Positions 33,655 through 43,144 are shown, counted from the first letter of the stretch. The stretch is DNA of 64,000 bases from Mesorhizobium sp. M4B.F.Ca.ET.058.02.1.1 (GCF_003952505.1 NZ_CP034450.1:6325554-6389553), one strand, 5' to 3'. The notes: generated by a model from the letters alone, not told the origin. Program-made: numbers and translations.

Positions 33655-35163
33655 TTGACAACCATGGCTCCGCTCCTAGCCGCGCGGGGGGTGTCGAAGG
33701 CCTTCTTCGGCAATCCGGTCTTGCGCGACGTTTCCATCGCTCTCCAGCCGGGCCGCGTGCATGCGCTGCTCGGCGAGAACGGCGCCGGAAAGTCGACCCT
33801 GATCAACCTTCTGTCCGGGGCGCTGCGCCCGGATGGCGGGACGATCGAGGTCGACGGGCGCGCGGTGGCGCGCATGACGCCGGCGCTGGCGCGGCAGGCC
33901 GGCATTGCCGTCGTGCAGCAGGAGCTCAGCCTGACCGCCAGCCTTTCGATCGCCGAGAATATCGGCCTCGGCGCCTATCCGAAGCGGTTCGGCCTGGTCG
34001 ACTACAATGAGCTCGCCGCCCGGGCAAGGGCGGCGTGCGACCTCGTCGGGCTGCACGAGCCACTGTCGACGCCCGTCGGGCAACTGCCGCTCGGGCGCCG
34101 ACAGATGGTGGAGATCGCCAAGGCGCTCTACCGCCGGCCACGCGTGCTAATCCTCGACGAACCGACCTCGTCGCTGTCGGCGACGGAGACGAAAATATTG
34201 ACCGATCTGTTGGCGCGGCTGCGCCGGGAAGGCATCGCCATCCTCTACATCTCGCACCGGCTCAACGAAGTGATGACGCTCTGCCAGCATGTCACCGTCC
34301 TCAAGGACGGCACCTGCACGGCGGACCGCTCGCTGGACGGAACCGACGCCGCCGGGCTGGTGCGGCTGATGGTCGGTCGCGACCCTGGCGATCTCTTTCC
34401 CAAGTGGCAGGCTTCCGCCTCGCCGGCCACCGCCATCTCGGTCCGCAACTTTGCGGCCGGCCTGATGCGCGACGTCGATCTCGACATCAGGACGGGCGAG
34501 GTGCTGGGCATTGGCGGCCTGGTCGGGCAGGGGCAGGAGGACCTGTTGCTCGGCCTCTACGGCGCCATCCCGGCGAGGACGAAGTCGGCGACCGTCAACG
34601 GTGCCCCGGGCCTGCCCGGCGGTGTGCCGAAGGCCAATGCGCTCGGCCTCGTCTACGTGCCGGCCGACCGCAAGCGCGAGGGACTGCACCTGATCCATCC
34701 GATCATCACCAACATGATGCTGCCTGCCTTCGCGCGGCTGCCGGCGCTGAAGCTGCGCAGCCGCCAGGCCGAACGCAAGACGGCAAAGGGCCTTGCCGCG
34801 CAGCTCGCCATCAAGGGCGATCTCGAGCGGCCGGCGCAGGCGCTGTCCGGTGGCAACCAGCAGAAGGTCGCGCTGGCAAAATGGATGCCGCATGATCCGC
34901 TGGTGCTGCTGCTCAACGACCCGACACGCGGTGTTGATGTCGAGACCAAGCGCGAGATCTATCTGATGCTGCGCGCCTTCGCCGCCGCTGGCAAGGCCGT
35001 CGTGCTGCTCAGTTCCGACACGCCGGAACTGGTGCATCTGTGCGACCGTGTGGCGGTGGTGCGGGAAGGTCGCATCGCGGCCACGCTCGAACGCACGGCG
35101 CTGAGCGAGGAAGCCATCGTGTCGGCGGCGATGGGCGCCGAGAAACAGAAGGTCGCGGCATGA
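33655..35163 (+). CDS. Sugar-type ABC transporter ATP-binding protein with two ABC domains
   Basis: A 502-residue CUT2-type ATPase like RbsA/MglA. Domain 1 has Walker A GENGAGKST (about residue 41-49), signature LPLGRRQMVEIAKAL and Walker B VLILDEPTSSLS. Domain 2 keeps the signature LSGGNQQKVALAKW and LLLNDPTRGVD, but its Walker A region (GIGGLVGQGQEDLLLG) is degenerate, as is normal for this family. The start is set at TTG 33655 with GGAAGGG 8 bases upstream; ATG at 33664 is an alternative with poorer spacing. It overlaps the following permease as ATGA. Confidence 0.93.
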   Translation: MTTMAPLLAARGVSKAFFGNPVLRDVSIALQPGRVHALLGENGAGKSTLINLLSGALRPDGGTIEVDGRAVARMTPALARQAGIAVVQQELSLTASLSIAENIGLGAYPKRFGLVDYNELAARARAACDLVGLHEPLSTPVGQLPLGRRQMVEIAKALYRRPRVLILDEPTSSLSATETKILTDLLARLRREGIAILYISHRLNEVMTLCQHVTVLKDGTCTADRSLDGTDAAGLVRLMVGRDPGDLFPKWQASASPATAISVRNFAAGLMRDVDLDIRTGEVLGIGGLVGQGQEDLLLGLYGAIPARTKSATVNGAPGLPGGVPKANALGLVYVPADRKREGLHLIHPIITNMMLPAFARLPALKLRSRQAERKTAKGLAAQLAIKGDLERPAQALSGGNQQKVALAKWMPHDPLVLLLNDPTRGVDVETKREIYLMLRAFAAAGKAVVLLSSDTPELVHLCDRVAVVREGRIAATLERTALSEEAIVSAAMGAEKQKVAA

Positions 35164-36125
35164 GTACTTCTTCCCCCGCGAAAACCGCCGGTGCCCTCTA
35201 TTGGCCGGTGCAAGCGCGCCGCAATATCGGCGTGCGCAGCCTGTTCGTCGTCGTGCTCGCATTCCTCATTGCTTATGGCGTGCTGTTTCCTGGCCTGTTC
35301 ACGGCCTCCGGCTTCGCCAAGTTCACCCAGAGCTGGTTTCCGCTGGCGTTGGTGGCGATGGCGCAGGCGATCCTCATGCTTACGGGCGGCATCAGCCTGG
35401 CGATCGGCGCCACCGTCAGTCTCGGGGCGGTCATCGCCGCGACCACCATGGCCGGGCCACTCGGCGTCGCCGGCGGCGCCGCCGCGGTGGCGCTGACCGG
35501 GCTCGGCATCGGAGCCGTTACCGGCTTGATCGTAGTGCGGCTTCGCTTGCCGGCGATCGTGGTCACGCTCGCCGGTTCCTTCATCATTGGTGGCGCCGCA
35601 CTGCTGATCCTGCCAAGGCCGGGTGGCTCCATTCCGGAATGGTTGTCCGACCTGCTGGCCGGCGACACGCCAGCGGCCTTCGTGCTTCTGTTGGCAATCG
35701 TTCTCCTTTGGAAGCTCTATCTCGCCACGCCGCTGGGACTGAGCCTCTACGCCGCCGGCGAGAATCCGGTCGGCGCCTTTCGGTCCGGCGTGCCGGTCGA
35801 TATGGCGCGCGTCGCCGCCTATGCGATCAGCGGCCTGCTCTCGACCAGCGCCGGCCTGTTCGTCGCCGCGCAGACGGGCTCGGGCGATCCGGTGATCGGC
35901 AATGCCTTCACGCTCAACTCCATCGCCGCCGCCGTGCTCGGCGGCATCGGTTTCCTCGGCGGGCAAGGCACGATGCGCGGCGCGCTCGCCGGCAGCCTGC
36001 TGCTCAGCCTGATGATCAGCGTCATGTTCTTCCTCGGCTTCACGCCGGTGGCGCAGTATGTCGCGCAGGGGCTGATCATCATCGGCGCCGTCGCCATCCC
36101 GCAATTCCGTAAGGTGCAGCCATGA
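35160..36125 (+). CDS. Sugar-type ABC transporter permease 1 (BPD_transp_2)
   Basis: A 321-residue inner-membrane permease of the RbsC family with about eight to ten hydrophobic segments. Landmarks are AQAILMLTGGISLAIGATVS and, near the C-terminus, NSIAAAVLGGIGFLGGQGTM. The ATG at 35160 overlaps the ATPase stop (ATGA) and gives the normal length; the open frame extends upstream to 35040 only inside the ATPase gene. It pairs with the next permease to form the channel. Confidence 0.93.
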   Translation: MSTSSPAKTAGALYWPVQARRNIGVRSLFVVVLAFLIAYGVLFPGLFTASGFAKFTQSWFPLALVAMAQAILMLTGGISLAIGATVSLGAVIAATTMAGPLGVAGGAAAVALTGLGIGAVTGLIVVRLRLPAIVVTLAGSFIIGGAALLILPRPGGSIPEWLSDLLAGDTPAAFVLLLAIVLLWKLYLATPLGLSLYAAGENPVGAFRSGVPVDMARVAAYAISGLLSTSAGLFVAAQTGSGDPVIGNAFTLNSIAAAVLGGIGFLGGQGTMRGALAGSLLLSLMISVMFFLGFTPVAQYVAQGLIIIGAVAIPQFRKVQP

Positions 36126-37093
36126 CAGCCTGGAACGAAAGCGCGGGCGGCAAGCGCGCCAAGGCGATCCTGAAGAGCCGGCCCTTCCTCACCGTGGCCA
36201 TTGTCGCGGCAGTCTGGATCGGGGCGAGCTTCGCGTCGCGCGGCTTCGGCGCCTATGGCCATCTGCGCTATCTGGTCGAACTCGGCGCCGTGATCGGCCT
36301 GGTCGCGGCGGGCCAGACCTTCGTCGTGATCGCCGGCGGCATCGATCTTTCGGTTGCGGCGATCGTCACCGTCAGCGCCATCAGCCTGCCGCTCTTGTCA
36401 TGGCAGGCCGACCCGACCGGCCTTGCGCCGGTGCTCGCGGTGCTTGCGCTGACCACGGTGATCGGGCTGGTCAACGGGCTCGGCGTGGCGCTGCTGCGCG
36501 TTCATCCCATGATCATGACGCTGGCCATGGCGACCTTCCTGCAAGGGCTTCTGATCATCATTGCTGGCGGCAGTGCCGTCACCGCCGAGAACCCGCTGGT
36601 GCATTGGCTCGGCAATGCGCGGCCGGCAGGGATTCCGGCGGGCATTCTGCTCTGGGTGGCCGTTTCCGCGATTGTGCTGACGGTCATGCACGCCACGCCG
36701 TTCGGCGCGCGCATCTTCGCCATGGGCGCCAATCCGCTTGCCGCGGCCCTGTCCGGCGTGCCGGTGACGTCGACGACACTCGCCGTCTATGGCATCAGCG
36801 GCTTCACGGCGGGGCTGGCGGGCGTGCTCGTGCTCGGCATGAACGGACAGGGCTATGTCGGGATCGGCGATCCCTACCTGCTTGCATCGATTGCCGCGGT
36901 GGTGCTCGGCGGCACGTCCATTCTCGGCGGGCTCGGCACCTATGCCGGCACCATTCCCGGCGCGATCCTCTTGGTGACCATCACCGCGCTGATCACCGTG
37001 GTCAACGCATCTCCCGGTTGGCGCAGCATCCTGTTCGGCTCGCTGATCCTCGGCCTGCTGCTTCTCTCAGGCCGGGAGCAGGCTCGTCGATGA
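36122..37093 (+). CDS. Sugar-type ABC transporter permease 2 (BPD_transp_2)
   Basis: A 323-residue RbsC-family permease with AAGQTFVVIAGGIDLSVAAI and ASIAAVVLGGTSILGGLGTY. It starts in an ATGA overlap with permease 1, so the pair is probably translated in equal amounts as a heterodimer. Its last 27 bases overlap the 3' end of the convergent amidohydrolase gene. No terminator is visible at that junction. Confidence 0.93.
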   Translation: MTAWNESAGGKRAKAILKSRPFLTVAIVAAVWIGASFASRGFGAYGHLRYLVELGAVIGLVAAGQTFVVIAGGIDLSVAAIVTVSAISLPLLSWQADPTGLAPVLAVLALTTVIGLVNGLGVALLRVHPMIMTLAMATFLQGLLIIIAGGSAVTAENPLVHWLGNARPAGIPAGILLWVAVSAIVLTVMHATPFGARIFAMGANPLAAALSGVPVTSTTLAVYGISGFTAGLAGVLVLGMNGQGYVGIGDPYLLASIAAVVLGGTSILGGLGTYAGTIPGAILLVTITALITVVNASPGWRSILFGSLILGLLLLSGREQARR

Positions 37094-38008
37094 CACGTCG
37101 TCCAGCCGGTAGATGCGCTTGGCGTTGCCGAAGAACAGCGCCGCCTGCTCGTCCGCGGAAAGGCCCGAAGCAATGGCCTTGAAGCTGTCATACACTTCGT
37201 CGAACGAGGCATGCAGGCCGGCGACCGGGAAGTCGGAGCCGAACATGGCGCGCTTCGTTCCAAAACAGTCGATGCAGTGCAGCACCACCGGCCGCAGGCT
37301 GTCGAGCGTCCAGTCATGATCGTAGGCGACGAGGTCCGAGATCTTGACGGCAACGTTGTCGTGCTGCGCCAGAAGCCGCAGTCCGTCGCGCCATTTCCGC
37401 ATGCCATCAACGTCGCGGTCGATCGGGCTGCCGCAATGGTTGAGGACGAATTGCTGATCCGGAAAGGCCGCGGCGAGGCGAGCGGCATCAGCCAGTTGGC
37501 GCGGGAACACCATCAGGTCAAAGGAGAGCCCGTGGCGCGCGAGCAGCTTCAGTCCGGAGCGCCAGGCCGGATCGTCCATGATGCCGTCGCGGGCGGCGAA
37601 GCGACGCGCCGGATCGGGGTCCCAGCTGAGAATATCGCGCACGCCGACGACGCGATGGAAGGCAGCCTGCGCTTCGATCAGCGCCGGGGCCTGCCGGCTG
37701 GCCAACGGCACGTGCACGACATAGCGTGTCGGGATGCCCTGCGACTTGTCCAGCGTCTCCAGCCAGCGGGTCTCGCCGACGCAGTCGTCGGCAGCCCAAC
37801 CGGCTTCGACATGGACGGTGGCGACGACAGCGTGTCGGGCGGCATCGCGCAGATAATCCTGGGGCAGATAGTTGCGGCGCAGCGGGCCAAGCTCGCCCAG
37901 GCCGCCGCGTTCGCCGGCCGTGGGCGTCAGCCAGGGATTGCGGCCGAGACCCAGGTCCCAGAGATGATGATGGGCATCGATGATCGGTCCACCGTAGGGA
38001 ATGGGCAT
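37067..38008 (-). CDS. Amidohydrolase family protein (amidohydrolase_2)
   Basis: A 313-residue metal-dependent TIM-barrel hydrolase of the amidohydrolase-2 / 2-pyrone-4,6-dicarboxylate lactonase-like group. Motifs are IIDAHHHLWD (His13 and His15 as metal ligands), HVEAGWAADD, FVLNHCGSP and MFGSDFPV (Asp near 261). Relatives hydrolyse lactones or amides or decarboxylate. It is encoded convergently to the transporter operon and divergently (65 bases) from the PLP-enzyme gene, so it belongs to the same catabolic cluster although on the other strand. Substrate unknown. Confidence 0.85.
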   Translation of the reverse strand: MPIPYGGPIIDAHHHLWDLGLGRNPWLTPTAGERGGLGELGPLRRNYLPQDYLRDAARHAVVATVHVEAGWAADDCVGETRWLETLDKSQGIPTRYVVHVPLASRQAPALIEAQAAFHRVVGVRDILSWDPDPARRFAARDGIMDDPAWRSGLKLLARHGLSFDLMVFPRQLADAARLAAAFPDQQFVLNHCGSPIDRDVDGMRKWRDGLRLLAQHDNVAVKISDLVAYDHDWTLDSLRPVVLHCIDCFGTKRAMFGSDFPVAGLHASFDEVYDSFKAIASGLSADEQAALFFGNAKRIYRLDDVSSTSLLPA

Positions 38009-38073
38009 GCGTTTCTCTCAAGCGATGACCGGCACCGGCAATCTCTCTGGAACGGCGCAAGGGGTAGCATCGG

Positions 38074-39396
38074 ATGAGTGAAAACACACCGGCTCCGCCG
38101 CTCGTCGTGCATGAAAATTTTCTGCTCGACGATCGCATCCGCGGCGTGCCGCCAGGCACCTCCGGGCTGGACAGCAGACAGGTCGGGCAACAAGGCTGGC
38201 ATCCGGCAGACGGCCGCATGTCGCTGCCTTTGCTGACGCTCGACGAGGCCGCCTTCGCTTCGAATCGCGAGCTCTTCCTGCGCTATGTCGCGGAGCATGG
38301 CGCCGAGATCGCGCCGCACGCCAAGACGCCGATGGCGCCGGACCTTGCCCGGTCGCTGGTCGAGGCCGGCGCCTGGGGCACCACGGTCGCCGACATCAGG
38401 CAGGCGACGGTCATGCTGAAGGCCGGGCTGACGCGGCTGATCATCGCCAACGAGGTTGGCGGTGCGGGCGGCGCGAACCGGCTCGCGGCGCTTGCCGGCG
38501 CCTGGCCGCAGGCCGAGCTCTATGTCTTTGCCGATTCTGTCGACGCCGTGGAGGCACTTGCCCAGGCATGGCGCGCCAATGCGGCGCTGGCTCCGTTGCG
38601 CGTGCTGGTCGAACTTGGCGTGGCAAGGGCAGGGGCTCGGACGACTGCCGTGGCCGAGGCGATCGCCGACGCGATCGCGGCGACAGGCGGACGGCTGCTG
38701 ATCGCCGGTGTCGCGACCTATGAAGGCGCGGCCGCGCAACCCGATCCGGTGCGCACCGAGGAGGTGGTGTCGGCGCTGCTGGCAAACGTCGGCGACATGT
38801 TCCTCAGGCTGCGTGCGCGCGTCGGCGGCGAGGCGCCGCTGATCGTGACGGCCGGCGGCTCAGTCTTTTTCGACAAGGTGATCGCGGCGCTTTCGCCTGT
38901 CGTCGCGAAGGACAGCAATGCGAGGCTGGTGCTGCGCAGCGGCGCCATCTTCTTCCACGATCATGGCGTCTACGATCGATCGCTGGGGGCGGTCGATGCC
39001 CGCAACGGTTTTACCGTCAATGGCGCGAGTGTTTCGGCGCGGCGCTTGTTCCGCCCGGCGCTGCGCATCTGGGCCGAGGTGCTGTCGCGGCCAGAACCCA
39101 GCCTCGCCATCTGCGGCATGGGGATGCGCGACGTCTCGTTCGACCAAGGCTTCCCGAAGCCGTTGATGGTCCATCGCGCCGGCCATGCGCTTGCGGCGCC
39201 GCCGAAAGCCGAGGTCATAAAACTCAACGACCAGCATGCCTTCCTGTCGCTTCAGCCGGGCGACGACATCGCCGTCGGCGACGTCGTCGAGTTCGGCATC
39301 TCGCACCCTTGCACCTGCCTCGACCGCTACCGCGTCATCTTCGGCGTCGATGGAAACGGGCATGTGGCGCACGCCTTCCCCACCTATTTCGGCTGA
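38074..39396 (+). CDS. PLP-dependent D-threonine aldolase / D-serine dehydratase-like enzyme
   Basis: A 440-residue enzyme with an alanine-racemase-like PLP barrel followed by the D-serine dehydratase-like C-terminal domain (DSD1 family). The PLP lysine is probably Lys84 in EIAPHAKTPMAP. The metal-binding pattern SHPCTCLDRY gives His411 and Cys413, matching the Zn or Mn site of this family. Members cleave D-threonine-type beta-hydroxy amino acids or dehydrate D-serine or 3-hydroxyaspartate. The gene is followed by a RidA protein, which would deal with enamine/imine intermediates of a dehydratase, slightly favouring dehydratase chemistry (inference). Confidence 0.85.
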   Translation: MSENTPAPPLVVHENFLLDDRIRGVPPGTSGLDSRQVGQQGWHPADGRMSLPLLTLDEAAFASNRELFLRYVAEHGAEIAPHAKTPMAPDLARSLVEAGAWGTTVADIRQATVMLKAGLTRLIIANEVGGAGGANRLAALAGAWPQAELYVFADSVDAVEALAQAWRANAALAPLRVLVELGVARAGARTTAVAEAIADAIAATGGRLLIAGVATYEGAAAQPDPVRTEEVVSALLANVGDMFLRLRARVGGEAPLIVTAGGSVFFDKVIAALSPVVAKDSNARLVLRSGAIFFHDHGVYDRSLGAVDARNGFTVNGASVSARRLFRPALRIWAEVLSRPEPSLAICGMGMRDVSFDQGFPKPLMVHRAGHALAAPPKAEVIKLNDQHAFLSLQPGDDIAVGDVVEFGISHPCTCLDRYRVIFGVDGNGHVAHAFPTYFG

Positions 39397-39432
39397 CCAG
39401 AGCCCTATGAGAGAACCTCGAAAGGATCCGTC

Positions 39433-39777
39433 ATGATCAAGTACTTCCAGTCCGGGTCCCGCATGTCGCAGGCCGTCGTCTATGGCGGCATGGTGCACAT
39501 CGCGGGGCAGGTCGCCAACGACCGCAAGGCCGGCATCGAGGCGCAGACGAGCGACGTGCTGGCCAAGATCGAGTCGCTGCTCATCGAGGCCGGCAGCAGC
39601 AAGTCGAAGCTGGTGGCGGTCAACATCTTCCTGCCGCAGATCGGCGACTTCGATGCCATGAACAAGATCTACGATGCCTGGGTGGATCCGTCACGGCTGC
39701 CTGCCCGTGCGTGCGTCGAGGCACGCCTGGCCGATCCGGACCTGCGCATCGAGGTCACGGCGGTGGCGGCCGTCTGA
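39433..39777 (+). CDS. RidA family protein (enamine/imine deaminase-like)
   Basis: A 114-residue YjgF/YER057c/UK114 protein. It reads VVYGGMVHIAGQVAND near the N-terminus and LPARACVEARLADPDLRIEV near the C-terminus, where the family's conserved Arg and Glu sit. RidA proteins hydrolyse reactive enamine/imine products of PLP enzymes. It lies 36 bases after the PLP enzyme gene and 9 bases before the deacylase gene, in one probable operon. Confidence 0.92.
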   Translation: MIKYFQSGSRMSQAVVYGGMVHIAGQVANDRKAGIEAQTSDVLAKIESLLIEAGSSKSKLVAVNIFLPQIGDFDAMNKIYDAWVDPSRLPARACVEARLADPDLRIEVTAVAAV

Positions 39778-39786
39778 GAGGGAACC

Positions 39787-40797
39787 ATGCACACCGGCCT
39801 CGTCCACACGCTCGATTTCGACCGCGACGGCAAGACATCAGGTCATTTGAGCATCCCGTTCTCGATCGACCGCTCGCCCTATTTCCAGGTCAAGGTGCCG
39901 ATCTGCCTGATCCGCAACGGCGAAGGCCCGTCGCTGCTTTTGATGGCCGGCAATCACGGCGACGAATATGAGGGCGAGCTGTCGCTGGCCAAGCTTGTGC
40001 GCAGGCTCGATCCCAAGCGGATCAGGGGTCGCGTCACCATCCTGCCGATGGCGAACGCGCCGGCGGTGATGGCCGCCAAGCGCTGCTCGCCGCTCGAAGG
40101 CGGCAACCTCAACCGCGCCTTTCCGGGCGATCCGTCGGGCGCGCCGACCAGCCGGCTGGCCCATTTCCTCGAGACCGAGCTGTTTGCCCGCCACGACGTC
40201 GTCTTCGACATCCATTCCGGCGGCACCTCGATGGAGCATCTGCCGACGGCACTGGTCGAACGCAATGCCGACCCGGAGCGTCACCGGCGCGGCGTCGAAT
40301 TGATGCGCACGCTCGGCATGCCCTATGGCTTCATCGCCGACAACGGCCCGGCGTCGCCGACCTCGATGGGTGCCGCGCGCCGTGCCGGCGCGATCGGCGT
40401 CAGCGGCGAGTTCGGCGGTGGCGGCACGGCAACGGTGGATTCCATGGCGCTCACCGCCCGTGCGCTCGACAGGCTGATGATGGCGCTGGGCTTGGTCGAG
40501 GCGCCCGTTCTGGCGCCGGAGGCCGAGCCTACCGCTCCAACGCGGCTGCTTTCGCTGTCGCGGCACAGCCAGGGCATCTATGCCACGCGGCGCGGCTGGT
40601 TCGAGCCAGCGGTCAGGCTCGGCGACAGCGTCAGCGCCGGACAGCTTGCCGGCTGGTACCACGACCTTGAACGGCTCGACTTCGCCGAGGAAGCCCTGCA
40701 TTTCGCCGAAAGCGGCATCGTGCTGTCGCGCCGGCTGCACACGATGTGCGAGGCAGGCGATTGCTTGATGCAAGTCGCGGAGCCGGTGGACAGCTGA
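39787..40797 (+). CDS. Succinylglutamate desuccinylase/aspartoacylase family protein
   Basis: A 336-residue zinc carboxypeptidase-fold deacylase (M14/AstE-AspA group). Zinc ligands are recognisable as His57 and Glu60 in MAGNHGDEYEGE and His143 in FDIHSGG. Related enzymes remove N-acyl groups from amino acids, for example N-acetyl-diaminobutyrate deacetylase DoeB of ectoine breakdown. Sequence alone does not fix the substrate. Position in an operon with a PLP enzyme and RidA suggests it frees an amino compound before, or acts after, the PLP step. Confidence 0.87.
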   Translation: MHTGLVHTLDFDRDGKTSGHLSIPFSIDRSPYFQVKVPICLIRNGEGPSLLLMAGNHGDEYEGELSLAKLVRRLDPKRIRGRVTILPMANAPAVMAAKRCSPLEGGNLNRAFPGDPSGAPTSRLAHFLETELFARHDVVFDIHSGGTSMEHLPTALVERNADPERHRRGVELMRTLGMPYGFIADNGPASPTSMGAARRAGAIGVSGEFGGGGTATVDSMALTARALDRLMMALGLVEAPVLAPEAEPTAPTRLLSLSRHSQGIYATRRGWFEPAVRLGDSVSAGQLAGWYHDLERLDFAEEALHFAESGIVLSRRLHTMCEAGDCLMQVAEPVDS

Positions 40798-40830
40798 GAG
40801 CAAACGCCGGGCGACGCAAGGAAGCCGAGG

Positions 40831-42015
40831 ATGACCATGCAGCTATCAATGTGGACCTATCCCTGGGACATCCAGGATATCGGACTGGAGACGGTCGAGC
40901 GTGATCTCGTCGAGCGTGCCGGGCTCAATATGGTCAGCCTCGCCACGTCCTACCATGCCGGGCGATTCCTGCAGCCGCGCAGCCCGCGGCGCAAGGCCTA
41001 TTTCCCTGAGGACGGCACCATCTACTTCCAGCCGACATCAGCGCGCTGGGCCGGCCTCGCCATCCGGCCCAAGGTCGCTGACGTGATCAGTGAAGGCGGC
41101 GATGTGCTGCGCAAGCTTGCGCGCCGCCGCGACGCGGGCGGGCTCGGGGTTTCGTGCTGGACTGTATGCCTGCACAACACCCGCCTCGGCATGCTTCACC
41201 CCGAGGCCGTCACCCGCAACGCCTTCGGCGATGCCAATTACTACAATCTCTGTCCCTCGCATCGCGACGCGCGCGCCTATGTCCGCGCCTTGGTCGCGGA
41301 CATCTCGCACGGCTACAGGCCGGACCGGATCGAGCTCGAAAGCCCGTCCTTCATGGGTTTTGCGCATGAGTATCATCACGAGAAGGATGGTGTCGGCCTG
41401 GCGCCAGAAGACGATTTCCTGCTCTCGCTGTGCTTCTGCCCGTCCTGCCTGGATCGCGCGGCCAAAGCCGGCGTCAATGGCGCGGCGGCGCAAAAGCTGG
41501 TCAGGCAATGGATCGCCGAGACCTGCGAGCGTGCGGTGCCGAAGCGGCGCTTTCCCGACTTTCCGGCAAGTGGGCTCGATATCTTCCTGCCTTGGCCGGA
41601 ACTCCATGCCTATCTCGTCTGGCGCTTCGAGCCGGTGACCAGCCTGGTCTGCGAGTTGCGCGAGGTGGCGCATCCGGCGACGCGGGTGCTGATCATCGAC
41701 CTCAAGGACGGCTGGCTCGGCGGCTGCGATCTCGCGGCGCTCGGCAAGGTCTGCAACGGGGCGATCCTGTGCGCCTACGACATGCAGGCGGACGATGTCG
41801 CGAGCCTGCTCGAGGCCGGCCGCGCGGCGCTCGGCCCGGAAAAATTCCTCGGCACCGGCTACCGGCTCTTCTATCCGGAAATGGCCGGCGCGGAAGTGCT
41901 CGCCGCCAAGGTGAAGCCGGCGAGGGCGCCGGGCGTCGACGGTATCAACTTCTACAATTACGGCCTCGTCCCCGCCGCGCGGCTCGACTGGGTCGGCGCG
42001 GCGCTGTCCGGCTGA
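40831..42015 (+). CDS. Uncharacterised protein, possible TIM-barrel glycoside hydrolase-like
   Basis: A 394-residue soluble protein that I do not recognise. It has no signal peptide. The N-terminus reads LSMWTYPWDIQDIGLETVER and the centre has RPDRIELESPSFMGFAHEYH and the cysteine pair LCFCPSCLDRA. Motifs of this kind (an acidic ELE before a CFCPxC loop) occur in putative TIM-barrel hydrolases of the glycoside-hydrolase-like superfamily, but this is a weak analogy. It is the last gene of the rightward catabolic operon, 33 bases after the deacylase, and therefore likely acts in the same pathway. No function is assigned. Confidence 0.8.
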   Translation: MTMQLSMWTYPWDIQDIGLETVERDLVERAGLNMVSLATSYHAGRFLQPRSPRRKAYFPEDGTIYFQPTSARWAGLAIRPKVADVISEGGDVLRKLARRRDAGGLGVSCWTVCLHNTRLGMLHPEAVTRNAFGDANYYNLCPSHRDARAYVRALVADISHGYRPDRIELESPSFMGFAHEYHHEKDGVGLAPEDDFLLSLCFCPSCLDRAAKAGVNGAAAQKLVRQWIAETCERAVPKRRFPDFPASGLDIFLPWPELHAYLVWRFEPVTSLVCELREVAHPATRVLIIDLKDGWLGGCDLAALGKVCNGAILCAYDMQADDVASLLEAGRAALGPEKFLGTGYRLFYPEMAGAEVLAAKVKPARAPGVDGINFYNYGLVPAARLDWVGAALSG

Positions 42016-42027
42016 GAAGCGGGGCCC

Positions 42028-42052
42028 GGAACGATATGCCGGCTGATGCATT
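42028..42052 (+). promoter_or_regulatory. Possible EcfG-type stress promoter (one mismatch)
   Basis: GGAAC at 42028-42032, 16 bases, then CATT at 42049-42052. This is one base from the alphaproteobacterial general-stress consensus GGAAC-N16/17-CGTT. It lies 31 bases upstream of the glycosyltransferase start. Supported by the exact match before otsA in the same cluster, but a chance match is possible. Confidence 0.4.
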
Positions 42053-42082
42053 TTGGCCCTGTGCCAATCAGCTGGAGACATC

Positions 42083-43144
42083 ATGCGAATTGCCCATGTC
42101 GCGCCGCTCTACGAGTCCGTGCCGCCGAAACTCTATGGCGGCACCGAACGGATCGTCTCCTACCTAACGGAAGCGCTGGTCGCTCTCGGCCATGAGGTTA
42201 CGCTGTTTGCCAGCGGCGACAGCCGGACTTCCGCGAGGCTCGTTGCCGGGCGTGAATGCGCGCTTCGCCTCGATCCGCGCCCGAAAAAATCAGAGATAGC
42301 CGCGCATCTGGCGATGCTGGCCGAGGTCCGCGAGCGGGCGCACGAATTCGACCTCATCCACTTCCACCTCAGCCATTTCCTGCATTTTTCCTTCTTCGCG
42401 GATATGGCCGGAAGGACGGTGACGACGCCGCATGGCAGGCTCGACTATGTCGACCTGGCGCCCACCTACCGGCGCTTCCCACGCTTTCCGATGGTCTCCA
42501 TCTCACGCAGCCAGAGAGCAGGGCTGGCCGAGGCCAATTGGCTGGCGACGATCCACCATGGCCTGCCGATCGACATCTATCGGCCCGCTTTCGAGACCAC
42601 GGAAGAGGAACCGTATCTTGCCTTTCTCGGCCGGCTTTCGCGCGACAAGCGGCCGGACCGCGCCATCGAGATCGCGCGCCGCTCTGGGTTGAAGCTGAAG
42701 CTGGCGGCCAAGATCGGTGACGATGATCGTGCCTATTTTCATGACGTTGTTGAGCCGCTGATCGACGGTGACCGCGTCGACTATGTCGGCGAGATCGCCG
42801 AGGACGAGAAGGCCGAGTTTCTCGGCAAGGCGGCCGGCCTGCTGTTCCCGATCGATTGGCCCGAGCCGTTCGGCCTTGCTCCGATCGAGGCGATGGCCTG
42901 CGGCACGCCATCGATTGCCTGGAATTGTGGCGCCTTGCCTGAGATCATCGATCAGGGCGTGACCGGATTTGTCGTCAATTCGATGGACGATGCGGTCAAG
43001 TCCGTGCCGGCATTGCTTCAACTCGACCGTCGAAAGGTGAGGGCTGCCTTCGAAAAGCGGTTTTCCGCCAACAGAATGGCCCGCGACTATGTGGCCGCCT
43101 ATGGGCGCCTCATCGGTGGTGCGACCGACGCGAAGGCCTCGTGA
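42083..43144 (+). CDS. Glycosyltransferase family 4 protein
   Basis: A 353-residue GT-B fold enzyme. It reads MRIAHVAPLYESVPPKLYGG at the N-terminus, LIHFHLSHFLHF in the acceptor domain and the GT4 donor-site signature PIDWPEPFGLAPIEAMACGTP (acidic EPFGLAPIE) near residue 260. The start at 42083 follows a GGAG stretch; the open frame extends to 42053 without family similarity. It stands at the head of a glucan/trehalose cluster (debranching enzyme, otsA, otsB), so it may transfer glucose to a stress-related oligosaccharide or glycogen-like product (inference). Confidence 0.9.
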   Translation: MRIAHVAPLYESVPPKLYGGTERIVSYLTEALVALGHEVTLFASGDSRTSARLVAGRECALRLDPRPKKSEIAAHLAMLAEVRERAHEFDLIHFHLSHFLHFSFFADMAGRTVTTPHGRLDYVDLAPTYRRFPRFPMVSISRSQRAGLAEANWLATIHHGLPIDIYRPAFETTEEEPYLAFLGRLSRDKRPDRAIEIARRSGLKLKLAAKIGDDDRAYFHDVVEPLIDGDRVDYVGEIAEDEKAEFLGKAAGLLFPIDWPEPFGLAPIEAMACGTPSIAWNCGALPEIIDQGVTGFVVNSMDDAVKSVPALLQLDRRKVRAAFEKRFSANRMARDYVAAYGRLIGGATDAKAS

